Shown: positions 7,363-17,376, numbered from the stretch's first letter. The stretch: DNA of 64,000 nt from Solibacillus silvestris (GCA_001586195.1 CP014609.1:2392001-2456000), one strand, 5' to 3'. Made by a program: numbers and translations. Notes: generated by a model not told the origin, from the letters alone.

Positions 7363-10141
7363 AAATCGTTTCCTCATCTTGTTCGATTTTACGATTTTTA
7401 ATTTTGCTTACAATGAGTGGTACAAGTGCAAAAACCCCAATGAGAAGTGCAAGCACAATACTTGCAGAAATAATCAGTGACTCCGGACCATATTGAATCG
7501 ATAAGTACACCTTCGACATCGGATCCTCATAATCAATATTGGAAGCCAGAAGTGTCAGCATTGGTGTGACAAAGAATACAATTACTGCAACGGTTACAAA
7601 CCACCCAATTAGCGGGCCCACTGAAAAGCCGGCAAAAATAATTGTGGAAACTGCTGTTAATAATAAAATTGTGAATATCGTCCACTCAATCGAGCTCGTT
7701 TCATTTAACGAATAAATATCCATTCCGTACATACTGATAATTAGTCCGACAATCAGATTAAGCAAAGCAAACAATGCAATGCGCACACTTCGTTTATTAT
7801 TTTTTAAATAGTAGCAGAAGTAGCCGATTAATAGTCCGCTGACCAGAACAATTACGAGTACAATTACGGGCGGTATTTTATTTTCCTGCACGGAAGAATT
7901 CAAGCTTTTCGCCGCAAGCGGTGTTGATAAATGATTGTAGATATGGCCGTTCCTTTGTCCATCGATAAATGCATTGTTAAGTACATCATGGATCGCGTTC
8001 CGGTACTTTTCTGTCGTCACCACATTTTCATTCCACTTGTAATTCAATTCCTCTGTATCTGCGTTGACGTTCTTCGCTTTTGATTCTAAGTCATTTGTAA
8101 CCGAGATAATGTTGTCCTGGTTTGCCATAATACTGTTCATTGCATTACTCATCGCCATTAAGTTTTGACTGATGCTTTGCTGATTCGTGACAAGGCTGCT
8201 GCCGTCAGCTGGCGGCGTGGCAACTTCTTCAGATCCGGCAATAAAGGCATCAAGGCTTTGCTGCATACTGTCCGCACTTGTCTCAATTGCATCCAGCTGT
8301 GCAGAAATCGCTTCATAGTCTGCATCGACTTTTTCCATATACGTCAGGAAGAAAGAATTAACTCCTTTTTCCAAAGTTGCTAATTGGTTTTGTGAAGCGG
8401 GAACGTCCATTTGCAATTCATCTAAAATAGTCGTTCCCCGGTCATTGATGCCTAAAATCGTATTGACATGCGATGAAATCTCCTTAAAGTTGGATTCTTC
8501 GCTTAAGTTCGTTTGCACGACCGCTTCATACTGGGCCAGTGCACCGTAATATTCCATCAGCTTAGTCGTATTGTTACTTCCGATAGATTTCGAGAAAACA
8601 TTTTTCAGACGCTCTATTTTACCGTTATTCATCATAGGCAGCGCTATAATTTCCGCTTCTTTACGCTCGATTTCTTCGATTACGGCTGTTGCATTTTCAA
8701 AGGTTGGTTTTTTTTCAACTACTGTCTCTTTAACCAATTCACTTTGAGATTGTACAAATTGTTCCTGCAATTGTTTTTCCTGCTGTTGGATATGCTGGAT
8801 ATTTGCTTCAATTGTTGTCATCTGTGATGAAATTTGTGTAAGCTTTTCGTTTACTGCTGCAGTAGCACTTGCATTAACTGCGGCTTCCGGTGTCGTTTCG
8901 TCCGAATTTACAGCTGTAGCACCCACTTCCTGTTTCAGTGAATTCATGTTCTGGACTAAGCCGAGCAGTTTTTCGCGTTCCGAATCAAGCGCTGTAATTT
9001 TTGATGAAGCGATAAAGTTATTTGTATTGTCTGTAACTTTGCCGCTACCATTTTTCGCTTGTGTTGTCGGATCTGCTGTAGGGGTACTAGCATCAAGCTG
9101 ATTCTTTAGACCAATCACTTGATTTTCGTATTGCACTAATAGCTCCCCTTCTACTTGCTTCAGTAGGCTGATAATCTCATTACGCTGAACAACTACTTCA
9201 TCCGATAAATTTTTAACATTATCTTTATTTTTGGCCAGCTGATTCTCCAATTTTTGTACATCGGAATTGAACTTTTCATTATGCTCCATTAAATACGATT
9301 TCACTTCCACATAGCGGGGGTCATGCTCACTTTTCAGCGCGATGATTGAGGCCGTATTTGCATTTTGCAACGGTTGTAAAAGCTGCGGCTGTGTACTGTG
9401 ATACTCTCGATATGTATCCACATAGGTAATAAATTGTGCCAGCAGCCCTTCAAATTCACCTGCGTTTTCGATATTCCCCTCAATCGGAGTGTCTTTAACA
9501 GTGGCAGCCAAATTATCGAGCAGGCTCTTTTGACTTTCAATATCACCAACCACGCTTGCTAAATTCGGCCGATAAAAGTTGGAAATCGTATTTAAAAACT
9601 CCATCTCTTTTTGAAGAATCGTATCAAATTCATTTCGTACTTTCTCCAAATCCTGAGATACATAACTCCAGTATAATGTTGCGACTTTCCCGTTAACTCT
9701 TGCAGTTGCATTGTCAATTTCTCGCAATACTTTTTCACGGTTTGCCGCGTTCAGCTGACCGGAAACAGTATACTTAAACTCCGCTTTTACCGGCTGTTGC
9801 TCTTCATATGTCATGATGTTTTCCGAGAAATTCGAAGGGATATATACGACCGCATCGTACTCTCGATCTGTCAGCCCTTTTTCGGCTGCGCTTCTGCTGA
9901 CAACAGACCATTCATATTCGGAATCCGTCGATAGAATCGGCTGCACTTCTTTTCCGAATTCCAGTGAACTTTCTTCTTTTTTTGAACCTGTATCTTCATT
10001 GACAACCGCGACTTTTTTCGTTCCATTCGATGAATCGAAAAACGGATTTTCTCCGATTGCCATAAAATAAAGGACAGGTGCTCCTACTATCAAAATCATG
10101 ACGATTATGATTTTTAACATGAGCTTTTTTTGAGCCGTCAT
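7352..10141 (-). CDS. esaA: Type VII secretion membrane protein EsaA (YueB-like)
   Basis: This is a 929-residue protein. It has one N-terminal membrane helix (residues ~8-29), a very long extracellular coiled-coil-rich region to about residue 735, and a C-terminal block of about six membrane helices followed by a basic/acidic tail. This is the architecture of EsaA/YueB, the arrow-shaped surface dimer of the Ess system; in B. subtilis YueB is also the phage SPP1 receptor. Its ATG overlaps the stop of essC (ATGA, 10138-10141), so the two are translationally coupled. Near the N-terminus it carries the YhgE/Pip-type opening expected of the family (VVNEDTG). Confidence 0.9.
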   Translation of the reverse strand: MTAQKKLMLKIIIVMILIVGAPVLYFMAIGENPFFDSSNGTKKVAVVNEDTGSKKEESSLEFGKEVQPILSTDSEYEWSVVSRSAAEKGLTDREYDAVVYIPSNFSENIMTYEEQQPVKAEFKYTVSGQLNAANREKVLREIDNATARVNGKVATLYWSYVSQDLEKVRNEFDTILQKEMEFLNTISNFYRPNLASVVGDIESQKSLLDNLAATVKDTPIEGNIENAGEFEGLLAQFITYVDTYREYHSTQPQLLQPLQNANTASIIALKSEHDPRYVEVKSYLMEHNEKFNSDVQKLENQLAKNKDNVKNLSDEVVVQRNEIISLLKQVEGELLVQYENQVIGLKNQLDASTPTADPTTQAKNGSGKVTDNTNNFIASSKITALDSEREKLLGLVQNMNSLKQEVGATAVNSDETTPEAAVNASATAAVNEKLTQISSQMTTIEANIQHIQQQEKQLQEQFVQSQSELVKETVVEKKPTFENATAVIEEIERKEAEIIALPMMNNGKIERLKNVFSKSIGSNNTTKLMEYYGALAQYEAVVQTNLSEESNFKEISSHVNTILGINDRGTTILDELQMDVPASQNQLATLEKGVNSFFLTYMEKVDADYEAISAQLDAIETSADSMQQSLDAFIAGSEEVATPPADGSSLVTNQQSISQNLMAMSNAMNSIMANQDNIISVTNDLESKAKNVNADTEELNYKWNENVVTTEKYRNAIHDVLNNAFIDGQRNGHIYNHLSTPLAAKSLNSSVQENKIPPVIVLVIVLVSGLLIGYFCYYLKNNKRSVRIALFALLNLIVGLIISMYGMDIYSLNETSSIEWTIFTILLLTAVSTIIFAGFSVGPLIGWFVTVAVIVFFVTPMLTLLASNIDYEDPMSKVYLSIQYGPESLIISASIVLALLIGVFALVPLIVSKIKNRKIEQDEETIYEM

Positions 10142-13100
10142 GAATAGATCTTCCTTTCACTATCAAAAAGTGGTATTTGGATTTTCGTTTCTTTATTGTT
10201 TAGGACATAATAGCCAAACCCTGCTTGTATCTCTTCTTCTTTACGGTCATAAGGAAGCGTGTACAATGTTTGATCAGATTTTTTCATTAATAGAACTGCC
10301 TGGCGAATTTGCTTCACTTCCGTAGTTAACACATCGTATCCCTTCGTTAAATCTGTAGAATTTCCTGATGCGATGAAGTTGAACCCTAAATAGCCAGCAT
10401 TTTTCATCAACTTTGTAATCCGTTCCTGCAATTTTGCATCAATGCCCGAATTGAAACGGGCATAATCATCGACAACCAGCAAAATTGGTGTAAACTGCAA
10501 CGTTTTGCGCTCAGCTATCGCCGAATTGGCATAAGTCATCTCACGTATTGAAAGCTGCCCTTCTATTTGCGTTATCCATTCTTCCACATCATCTTTAGAT
10601 TCCAAATACGAAATCGATTCATTGTCGGTAAACATAGCCAGACTTCTGTCAAACGAATCAAAAACGCCGATATGCAGGACGTTGTTCTCTACTGCATTCG
10701 TCAACAATACTTTAAGCACATTTGTTTTTCCTTTTTGGGCTTGTCCCATAATCAGAAGGTGCTTGTTCGTCAGGAAATTCACTACGACAGGTCGAACAAA
10801 TTCTTCATCCAGACCTATCGGATATAAATGCTGCTGACCCATTAATCCGCTGTATTCAGCTAATTGTTTCACGGTTAAATTAGTTGGAAGCATTGGAATC
10901 GGTGATGGTCCAATATGATCCTTATACTTTTCTTTTAATATCTTTACAGTTTCTTTAATACCTTCAATTACTTCGAAATCATTATCCCCGTTTGCCGGCA
11001 ACAGAAGTTGCGAGAAGTTTGCTTCGTCTTTTTTAATAATTGCCCGACCCGGTATTGCTTCAGGTACTAAAGCGGTTTTCCCGAGGATTGTATAGGCTTC
11101 ACTATGATCCATTAAATAATGGACAATTTTCGTCTTGAGGTTGTTCATGACCGCTTGACGAATCGAAGAAATACGGGTCGCCGTGAAAATCATATAAATG
11201 CCTAAAGACTGTCCATCCCGGACAAATTGGTTGAAGTATGTTTCCATATCCGGCATTTCATCTTTAATGAAATCAAAATTTTCTACAACAACAAAGATAA
11301 GTGGCAGCTTATTATCTGCAATGCGGTTATAAAGCTTAATATTGCCTACTTCCAGTTGCTGAAGCAGCTGTTTTCTTCTTGCAATTTCATCTCGAACCAT
11401 TCGCATAAATTTATCCATTTTGCGCCCTTCTTCCATTAAGAAGAAATCAGCTGTATGCGGAAGTTGTTTTAATGGCAGCAATGAACCGTTCCCAAAATCC
11501 ATCAAGTAATAATGGACTTCCTCAGGACTGTAATTTTCCGCAATATTTAATAATAATGTCAGCACGGTAGTTGATTTGCCGTAACCCGTTGAACCAAAAA
11601 TACCTAAGTTCCCGTCTTCCATCACGCGATAATAATATGGCAATTGACTTTGTTTTTCCGGTTCATCGACGAAGGCCATTGCAATATGTTCCTGAATTTC
11701 TGATGTAATGCCATTTTTGTGCAATCGTTCTGCAAGTGGAGGCAGCCAAGGACTTTTCAGCTTTTCGATGTTGTACATTTCCTGGGTTTCTTTAATTTTG
11801 TCTACGATTGCTTCGATTTCGGAAAGCCCTTTTTGTTTACTTTCTTTTGCGGCTATATTTGATAATGGGATCAACCCTAAATCTGTTACAATTGCAACTT
11901 CATCTTCCCCGCCAATGTGCTCGGATTGATATGGAGCACCACTCCATGCTGATTGGAATAAGTCGTAAACTTCATTGTTGCCAACTTGCAAGTAGCCCCT
12001 GCCGGTAACAGTGATGGATGCGGCATCGGCGTTTTTAAGAATTTCCTTACTGTCGTTTGCATCCTGAACCTTTAATGCCACTTTGAAGCGGGCATTACTC
12101 CATATTTGATCATCTATGACCCCGCCTGGCTTTTGTGTTGCCAAAATCAGATGTACTCCCAGGCTACGTCCGATACGAGCCGCGCTCACCAATTCACGAA
12201 TGAAATCAGGTTCTTCATTTTTCAGCTCCGCAAACTCATCCGAAATTAAAAACAGATGCGGCAGAGGTTCTTCAGCAAGTTGTAGCTTTACTAATCCTGT
12301 ATAGTCATTAATATGGGTCACGTTATAGCGGTCAAAAAGACGTTGACGACGCTTCAGTTCACTGCGGATCGAGGCAAGTGCCCGATTCGTAAAGTTCACG
12401 CTACCTTCAATATTTGTGATGGTCCCTAGAAGATGCGGTAATGTTCTAAACGGCTGCGCCATCCCTCCGCCTTTATAGTCAATCAGCAGGAATGCAACTT
12501 CATGGGGATGAAAATGAACAGACAATGATAAAATATAGGTCTGCAGAAATTCACTTTTCCCTGACCCTGTTGTACCGGCTAATAGTCCATGAGGTCCATG
12601 TGCTTTCTCATGAAGATTCAGGTACACAAGATCATCTTTTCCCTTCAGGCCGATTGGTACAGCAAGGGACTTGGAGGATTCATTTTCCATCCAGCGATCG
12701 CCAATTTGAAGTTCATCGGCTTCTTTCACATCCATCATTTCAAGGAACGTTATACTTTCAGGAATTGAATTTGTCATCCCTGTCTGATGATCCAGTGTCC
12801 TTAATAGTCGGGCAAAATGTTCATTATTATCCTGAAGGTGGAAATCAAGTTTAAACGGAATATTTACCGCTTTTTTATCCTGAATTAATATGTCGCCTTC
12901 TGTATCATTTAAGTATCGAACAAGAGTATGAATATTGTCCGACAAACTTTCCTTTGCATCTGCTGCAAAAATGACTGAGATGTCCAAGTCTTTATGTTCA
13001 CCTTCAAGATATTCCAAAATGACATGATCAGATATTAACTGCTGGTTTGTAATGATGAAAACAAGATGCGGAGTAAAACGGAGATTTTCTTTGTTCTCCT

Positions 13101-14613
13101 TAATATCGCGCTCGCGAATCATTTCATAAATCGTTGACAGCAGCTGATCTCGGGTTTTCTCGTTATAGATGAACCCGCGTGCATACATATTCGGAATATT
13201 GAAATGCGGCAGCCACTTCATCCATTCAACGTTCTCATAATCGGCTTCATCAAAAATAAAAACAAAGCGCAAATCATGATAGCTGTGGAAAAATGCAAGC
13301 TGGCCTATAATCTGGTGAATTTCCTTTTTTACAATTCGCTCTTTCCCGATTAGTCCAATCGGTCCTTTTGCCAAATTCGCTATTACAGGGACATCTGAAA
13401 TATCTTTGTATACTTTTTCAAGTTTTTGGGATTGTTCGATTAGATCGTCCATTTCGCGATTGGCCATATCATTCGAGTTCAAGGCAATGGTAAAGCTAGA
13501 AGGAACGATTCCTGTTCCTAAACGTAATTGCAGAAAATCATTACTTTCCAAGGAACGTTCCCAAATCCGGTCGGAAATCTGATTCGTCAAATATTTCATA
13601 CGCTCAAATTTAGGAAAGTGAAACTCCATTGTAAAGCGCTGTTTTTCGGACAGCTGTTGCAACTCTTGCCGTTTGTTTTCCAAATAGGCCGTATAGATAC
13701 GAATACGTCTTTCTTTCTTGCGCTTTTCATTGCCACGGTCTTTAAAATACTGCACGGTTGATGTAATGAGCGTCATGACGAACATGACCATCGTAATCAG
13801 TATAAAAATGCCGCGTGGTTGAATAACCGCGACAATCCCCATCACAATCAGCATGACAAGCGGCGGTAAAATGATGAGCCATAAACCACGGTTTGACGGG
13901 TCGTTCTCCTGTGAAGGAAATGACAGTGAAACCTTTTCTTTCGGCAGTTCATAGACCATTCTTGGCGTTCTTCTGTATATCGGGTATTTCTTTTTCATTT
14001 CTGATTCAGGTTCGCTGATAATCGAAAAAATTGTTTCAAACTTTTCAAAGCTCGTCACTTCCAGAACATCCTCTTCCACTAGACGAAAGAAAATAAATGG
14101 TGTAAAAATCAAGTCTCCGATTTGGATTTCCTTAGTTGACTGCTTTTTTTGTCCATTTATGTAGAGCATAGTATTTTCCGGAAGTTCAGCAATCCATTGT
14201 TGCCCCACCTTCAGCAGTGAAAAAGACTGCTGCTGGATTTCAGCTTCAGATTGCCAAACAACGTCTGCCTGACCGCCTATTGTAGAAAGAGAAATTTCCG
14301 TTCTATTCCCTACAAAATACGTCTCACTTGAAGGTCTTGAAAGAAAGAGAATGATTTTCAGCATTTTTTTACCGGTACTGTCTTTCCACTCAAAAAATTG
14401 CTTAGGATTCACTTTTCCAAGCTGGCTTCCATTCTGTTTTACCGTAAAACCAAAGGAATCCTCGGTAATCTGGAGCGGGCCATCTGTAAATGGAATGCTT
14501 TGGATTGTTACAGTATCAGATGAATTATTCCCTACTGTAATGGAATTCTTTTTTAGTTGATCTAAATCTATGGACTGATAATAGTTGTCATAAAAAAATA
14601 TAAGTGTACTCAT
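10138..14613 (-). CDS. essC: Type VII secretion ATPase EssC (YukBA-like, three FtsK domains)
   Basis: The start ATG at 14613 follows AAGGTGAT; an upstream in-frame extension of 11 residues lacks such a site. The 1491-residue protein has N-terminal FHA-like domains (~1-190), two adjacent membrane helices near residues 230-280, and three FtsK/SpoIIIE-type ATPase modules. Walker A motifs are GTTGSGKS (~675-686), GSTGYGKS (~1005-1014) and a degenerate GQAQKGKT (~1289-1297); LLIDYKGGG and YYLMDFGNGS are the Walker B regions of the first two. EssC is the motor and substrate-recognition hub that exports EsxA and LXG effectors. It lies 91 nt after essB in the core operon. Confidence 0.95.
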   Translation of the reverse strand: MSTLIFFYDNYYQSIDLDQLKKNSITVGNNSSDTVTIQSIPFTDGPLQITEDSFGFTVKQNGSQLGKVNPKQFFEWKDSTGKKMLKIILFLSRPSSETYFVGNRTEISLSTIGGQADVVWQSEAEIQQQSFSLLKVGQQWIAELPENTMLYINGQKKQSTKEIQIGDLIFTPFIFFRLVEEDVLEVTSFEKFETIFSIISEPESEMKKKYPIYRRTPRMVYELPKEKVSLSFPSQENDPSNRGLWLIILPPLVMLIVMGIVAVIQPRGIFILITMVMFVMTLITSTVQYFKDRGNEKRKKERRIRIYTAYLENKRQELQQLSEKQRFTMEFHFPKFERMKYLTNQISDRIWERSLESNDFLQLRLGTGIVPSSFTIALNSNDMANREMDDLIEQSQKLEKVYKDISDVPVIANLAKGPIGLIGKERIVKKEIHQIIGQLAFFHSYHDLRFVFIFDEADYENVEWMKWLPHFNIPNMYARGFIYNEKTRDQLLSTIYEMIRERDIKENKENLRFTPHLVFIITNQQLISDHVILEYLEGEHKDLDISVIFAADAKESLSDNIHTLVRYLNDTEGDILIQDKKAVNIPFKLDFHLQDNNEHFARLLRTLDHQTGMTNSIPESITFLEMMDVKEADELQIGDRWMENESSKSLAVPIGLKGKDDLVYLNLHEKAHGPHGLLAGTTGSGKSEFLQTYILSLSVHFHPHEVAFLLIDYKGGGMAQPFRTLPHLLGTITNIEGSVNFTNRALASIRSELKRRQRLFDRYNVTHINDYTGLVKLQLAEEPLPHLFLISDEFAELKNEEPDFIRELVSAARIGRSLGVHLILATQKPGGVIDDQIWSNARFKVALKVQDANDSKEILKNADAASITVTGRGYLQVGNNEVYDLFQSAWSGAPYQSEHIGGEDEVAIVTDLGLIPLSNIAAKESKQKGLSEIEAIVDKIKETQEMYNIEKLKSPWLPPLAERLHKNGITSEIQEHIAMAFVDEPEKQSQLPYYYRVMEDGNLGIFGSTGYGKSTTVLTLLLNIAENYSPEEVHYYLMDFGNGSLLPLKQLPHTADFFLMEEGRKMDKFMRMVRDEIARRKQLLQQLEVGNIKLYNRIADNKLPLIFVVVENFDFIKDEMPDMETYFNQFVRDGQSLGIYMIFTATRISSIRQAVMNNLKTKIVHYLMDHSEAYTILGKTALVPEAIPGRAIIKKDEANFSQLLLPANGDNDFEVIEGIKETVKILKEKYKDHIGPSPIPMLPTNLTVKQLAEYSGLMGQQHLYPIGLDEEFVRPVVVNFLTNKHLLIMGQAQKGKTNVLKVLLTNAVENNVLHIGVFDSFDRSLAMFTDNESISYLESKDDVEEWITQIEGQLSIREMTYANSAIAERKTLQFTPILLVVDDYARFNSGIDAKLQERITKLMKNAGYLGFNFIASGNSTDLTKGYDVLTTEVKQIRQAVLLMKKSDQTLYTLPYDRKEEEIQAGFGYYVLNNKETKIQIPLFDSERKIYS

Positions 14614-14704
14614 CAAATCACCTTCTATTAGGGATTTCCTAATCATGTAATGTTATTTGCGAAAGTGTATTTACAATTTTCGTTTTGAAGAACATTAACT
14701 GAAG

Positions 14705-16036
14705 TTATTCGGCTCCCGCTTCCTCCTTAGTTTTTTCCGGCTGGGCAGTCTTCTCCGCTTTTGCTTCGTTCGTACTTTCAGGAACTGTATTTTTTTCTTC
14801 TGCTTTTTCCTGCTCTTGCTTTGAAACGGAATCTTTTCCGTCATCTGTATTCACATCTTCAGATTCCAGCGCTTCTTTTAATTCTTCAAGCTGTTTTGTC
14901 ACTTCGTTTATTTCTGTTTGAACTTTGTCAAGCAGCTGTTCGCGCTCTTCGCCGTCTAATTCTCGGTCAGCCTTGATCGATTCTTCATAATGCAACAGCG
15001 CAAGCATAATCAAATCTAAATCTTCCAATTGCCGCGCCACCGTTAACGCTTCCTCTGCCTGTCCCCTGCCAATGTAAATCCAGTACTTAAAATAATCCGG
15101 ATCTGTTTGCAGTGTAATGGTCTTTAAGACGTTTTCCTTTTGCTCTTCCGTCAAAGTTTCATTAACAATGTAGGCAAGCGATAACTCGTACTGAATCACG
15201 TTAGGCATTTTTTCAACGTCATACTGTGCAAGCTGATCGATAATTTCACTGTAATTTCCTTGGATGTACGGTGCTTGTACAGCTACATACGCTTCCTGTT
15301 GCGGCTGTATTACGAGAGCTGCGTATCCGGTATAGATTCCTAACGGCAATAACACTACTAGAAGCCCCATCAGACTATACCTCACCCAATTCCATTTTGT
15401 TTTTGCAATTTTTGTATATTTTTTCGCTTCTTTTTCCAGCAGCTGCAGCTGATCTTGGATGATGGTCAAAAGTTCTTGTTCGTCTTTCGCTTCCATTATT
15501 TTTACTGCCACCGGACTTAATTCAATTGACTTGGAGAACTGAATATATTGGTCAAACTTATATTTTGGCTGTACCGCGGCGGCAATGATTGCTTTTGTTT
15601 CAGCCCAAAGTCGTTCCTTATTTCTTTCATAAGGAGGGATACTCTCTTTTACTCCATAATGCAGAAAATAAGCGGTCAAACTTTCATCTATGAGAATATT
15701 TTCAGGACAAACAATGAGATGAAGCCGGTTTGACTGGTGTAGCATGATAAACCTTAATACCTTTGATGCAAACATCCATCGACTTCTTTCATCTAATGTT
15801 CGTAATTTACCGAATGTCATAAAGTTCGGTTCTTTTTTATATGTAAAAATTAATTCATCTTCTGTTAACGTGATGTTTTTCTCAATGAAAGGATTGTTTT
15901 CTTGCAATAACGTAATTTCCAGTTCATTAGCTAATTTAATTTTTTCACGTTGAAACGTTAATACAATCTTGTCCTGTTCAAACTTGAGGGCCGCCTCTAA
16001 CTGTTTTTCTAAATAGGATGTTTTTTTATCTGTCAT
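14705..16036 (-). CDS. essB: Type VII secretion pseudokinase EssB (YukC-like)
   Basis: This is a 443-residue protein from the ATG at 16036, which lies eight bases after AGGAG; an ATG six bases earlier sits too close to that site. The N-terminal ~205 residues form the protein-kinase-like but catalytically dead fold of YukC/EssB. A single membrane helix follows (YSLMGLLVVLLPLGIYTGYAA, ~220-241). The extracytoplasmic helical domain ends in a long Glu/Lys/Thr-rich low-complexity tail (~390-443), which is variable in this family. EssB bridges EssC, EsaA and EssA in the membrane complex. The gene starts 13 nt after esaB. Confidence 0.92.
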   Translation of the reverse strand: MTDKKTSYLEKQLEAALKFEQDKIVLTFQREKIKLANELEITLLQENNPFIEKNITLTEDELIFTYKKEPNFMTFGKLRTLDERSRWMFASKVLRFIMLHQSNRLHLIVCPENILIDESLTAYFLHYGVKESIPPYERNKERLWAETKAIIAAAVQPKYKFDQYIQFSKSIELSPVAVKIMEAKDEQELLTIIQDQLQLLEKEAKKYTKIAKTKWNWVRYSLMGLLVVLLPLGIYTGYAALVIQPQQEAYVAVQAPYIQGNYSEIIDQLAQYDVEKMPNVIQYELSLAYIVNETLTEEQKENVLKTITLQTDPDYFKYWIYIGRGQAEEALTVARQLEDLDLIMLALLHYEESIKADRELDGEEREQLLDKVQTEINEVTKQLEELKEALESEDVNTDDGKDSVSKQEQEKAEEKNTVPESTNEAKAEKTAQPEKTKEEAGAE

Positions 16037-16048
16037 CTCCATGACTCC

Positions 16049-16288
16049 TTACAAAATTTCTAATCGATCACCTGTTGTAATGCCACTGTTCACCAGGAGG
16101 TCATTCCCGGATAAAACTCGTTGCTTATTTGTATTTCGTACCCAGAACCCTTCTTTCGGTGGATAGGGAATCGACTTTACCTGCCAAACGATTTCAATTA
16201 ACTCTTTGACGGAATAGGAGTTTGATAGACGAAGATCGAAGCACTCCCCGTTATACTGTTTTAAATCTATTGAAACTTCTATGTACAT
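16049..16288 (-). CDS. esaB: Ubiquitin-like type VII protein EsaB (YukD-like)
   Basis: This is a 79-residue protein starting at the ATG at 16288, preceded by GAGGTGA. The longer open frame upstream runs through a terminator hairpin and is rejected. The opening MYIEVSIDLKQYNG, a predicted beta-grasp order, and the ending SGITTGDRLEIL fit the YukD/EsaB ubiquitin-like family. It is a cytoplasmic accessory or regulatory protein of the Ess system and has no C-terminal Gly-Gly conjugation tail. It is second in the core operon, separated from esxA by an intrinsic terminator, so its expression depends on read-through or a separate start. Confidence 0.88.
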   Translation of the reverse strand: MYIEVSIDLKQYNGECFDLRLSNSYSVKELIEIVWQVKSIPYPPKEGFWVRNTNKQRVLSGNDLLVNSGITTGDRLEIL

Positions 16289-16344
16289 ATCCTTCACCTC
16301 AACACATTCTTCTGCAACATAGCGATAAACTTGGTCAAAATGGT

Positions 16345-16395
16345 CAGCAAAAACAAAAAGAGCGCCTTCATCCGAATATGACGCTCTTTGAAAAC
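16345..16395 (-). terminator. Terminator/attenuator between esxA and esaB
   Basis: AAAGAGCG (16357-16364) and CGCTCTTT (16382-16389) form an 8-bp stem followed on the minus strand by TTGTTTTTG. It lies directly after the esxA stop, so most transcripts should end after esxA, giving far more EsxA than machinery proteins. Confidence 0.8.
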
Positions 16396-16412
16396 TTAAA
16401 CACCGATGAAAT

Positions 16413-16706
16413 TTAGCCGCGAATTTGTCCTGCAATTTGACGATCTGCATCTGCAAGAGCATGTGCAGTATTTTTCAGTTGTACTGAAACATCCTGTAAA
16501 AGTCGTTGCATATCTTGAATTGATGGACGTAAAGTTGCATATTGATCCGCGAATGCGCGACTTGATTCACCTTCCCACATTGACTGCAGTTCCTGAATCA
16601 TGTTATCTAAACGCGAAATTTGTTCTTCTACTTGAGCACTTTCACTCCCATAGCGATTCGACATTGCCTCTAGTTCTGCTGGGGTAACACGAATAATTCC
16701 TGACAT
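16413..16706 (-). CDS. esxA: WXG100 secreted protein EsxA (YukE-like)
   Basis: This 97-residue helical-hairpin protein has the WEG motif in its central turn (QSMWEGESS) and the opening MSGIIRVTPAELEAMSNRY typical of EsxA/YukE. The ribosome binding site AAAGGAGAG lies upstream. It is a secreted substrate and structural partner of the Ess apparatus; the tail ends ADADRQIAGQIRG without further domains. As first gene of the operon, with its own promoter on the left side of the divergent intergenic region and a terminator right after it, it is expected to be the most abundant product of the locus. Confidence 0.95.
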   Translation of the reverse strand: MSGIIRVTPAELEAMSNRYGSESAQVEEQISRLDNMIQELQSMWEGESSRAFADQYATLRPSIQDMQRLLQDVSVQLKNTAHALADADRQIAGQIRG

Positions 16707-16782
16707 GAAGTTCTCTCCTTTTTGGCATTATTAAATTTCGCAATTAAATTCACAAAATTTAACAATCCTCATTTTCAATTTC

Positions 16783-16812
16783 ATTCTATAGAACCTTCGC
16801 AAATAAGGTCAA
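16783..16812 (-). promoter_or_regulatory. Probable sigma-A promoter of esxA
   Basis: On the minus strand, TTGACC (16807-16812) and TAGAAT (16783-16788) are separated by 18 bases, ~75 nt upstream of the esxA start. The assignment is by consensus match only. Confidence 0.5.
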
Positions 16813-16893
16813 TAAGAATATAGCAAAAGAGGAATTTTATACTAATTTTTTTGGAATAAAATAAGCAAAGTATATCATTTTATGTTATTTTCT

Positions 16894-16923
16894 TTGTGAT
16901 ATATTTAAGTGGTATTATATAAT
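16894..16923 (+). promoter_or_regulatory. Probable sigma-A promoter of the DUF5082 gene
   Basis: TTGTGA (16894-16899) and a perfect TATAAT (16918-16923) have an 18-base spacer, ~90 nt before the start at 17015. The rest of the AT-rich 308-bp interval 16707-17014 shows no gene. Confidence 0.55.
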
Positions 16924-17014
16924 AATTCCTACAATTTGCTATAAAACCAATTATTTACTCTATATAGATACCCATATTTCAAAAGACTAAACCAATTAAT
17001 TGAGAGGTGATAGA

Positions 17015-17356
17015 ATGTCTTTAGCGTACTGGTATGCTCTGTTAAATAAAAAGCAAAATGATTTGAACCGTTTACAAACGTGCAATGGTCAATTAACCGG
17101 AAAGCAAAGTGAGTTCTCAAGCAATCAGCATCTTATGACAAAGCCAGAACTTACTTCAGCTACATGGAAAGGGACTTTAGCTGCACGATTCGATGACATC
17201 CGAATCGACGGTATTCTCGCTAGCTATGAAGAAATCCAAAATACTCAATTTTCCAGAACCTTTTCAACTTTAACTGATAAAATGGAGCAAATCCGTCTGG
17301 AGATTGAGTCAATCCGCGCTACGATTGCGCGGCTTGAAGCGGAAGAGAACAATTGA
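17015..17356 (+). CDS. DUF5082 (YwqH-like) WXG-type LXG partner, divergent from the locus
   Basis: This is a 113-residue helical protein starting at the ATG at 17015 with AGAGGTGAT upstream; a TTG 15 bases earlier is rejected. The N-terminal helix-loop-helix with a W-x-G-like turn (TSATWKGTLA) and the C-terminal coiled coil (DKMEQIRLEIESIRATIARLEAEE) match YwqH/DUF5082 small proteins. These pair with DUF5344 to carry an LXG toxin to the type VII machinery. In B. subtilis the order is ywqH-ywqI-ywqJ, but here the gene is alone, on the opposite strand and ~10 kb from the DUF5344 gene. It may act in trans, or belong to an effector lost from this side. Confidence 0.7.
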   Translation: MSLAYWYALLNKKQNDLNRLQTCNGQLTGKQSEFSSNQHLMTKPELTSATWKGTLAARFDDIRIDGILASYEEIQNTQFSRTFSTLTDKMEQIRLEIESIRATIARLEAEENN

Positions 17357-17376
17357 TAAGTTCGTTATAGGCCAAG

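Noticed and set aside
16289-16462. N-terminal extension of EsaB
   Set aside because: It would translate through a terminator hairpin; family length and ribosome binding site fit the ATG at 16288.
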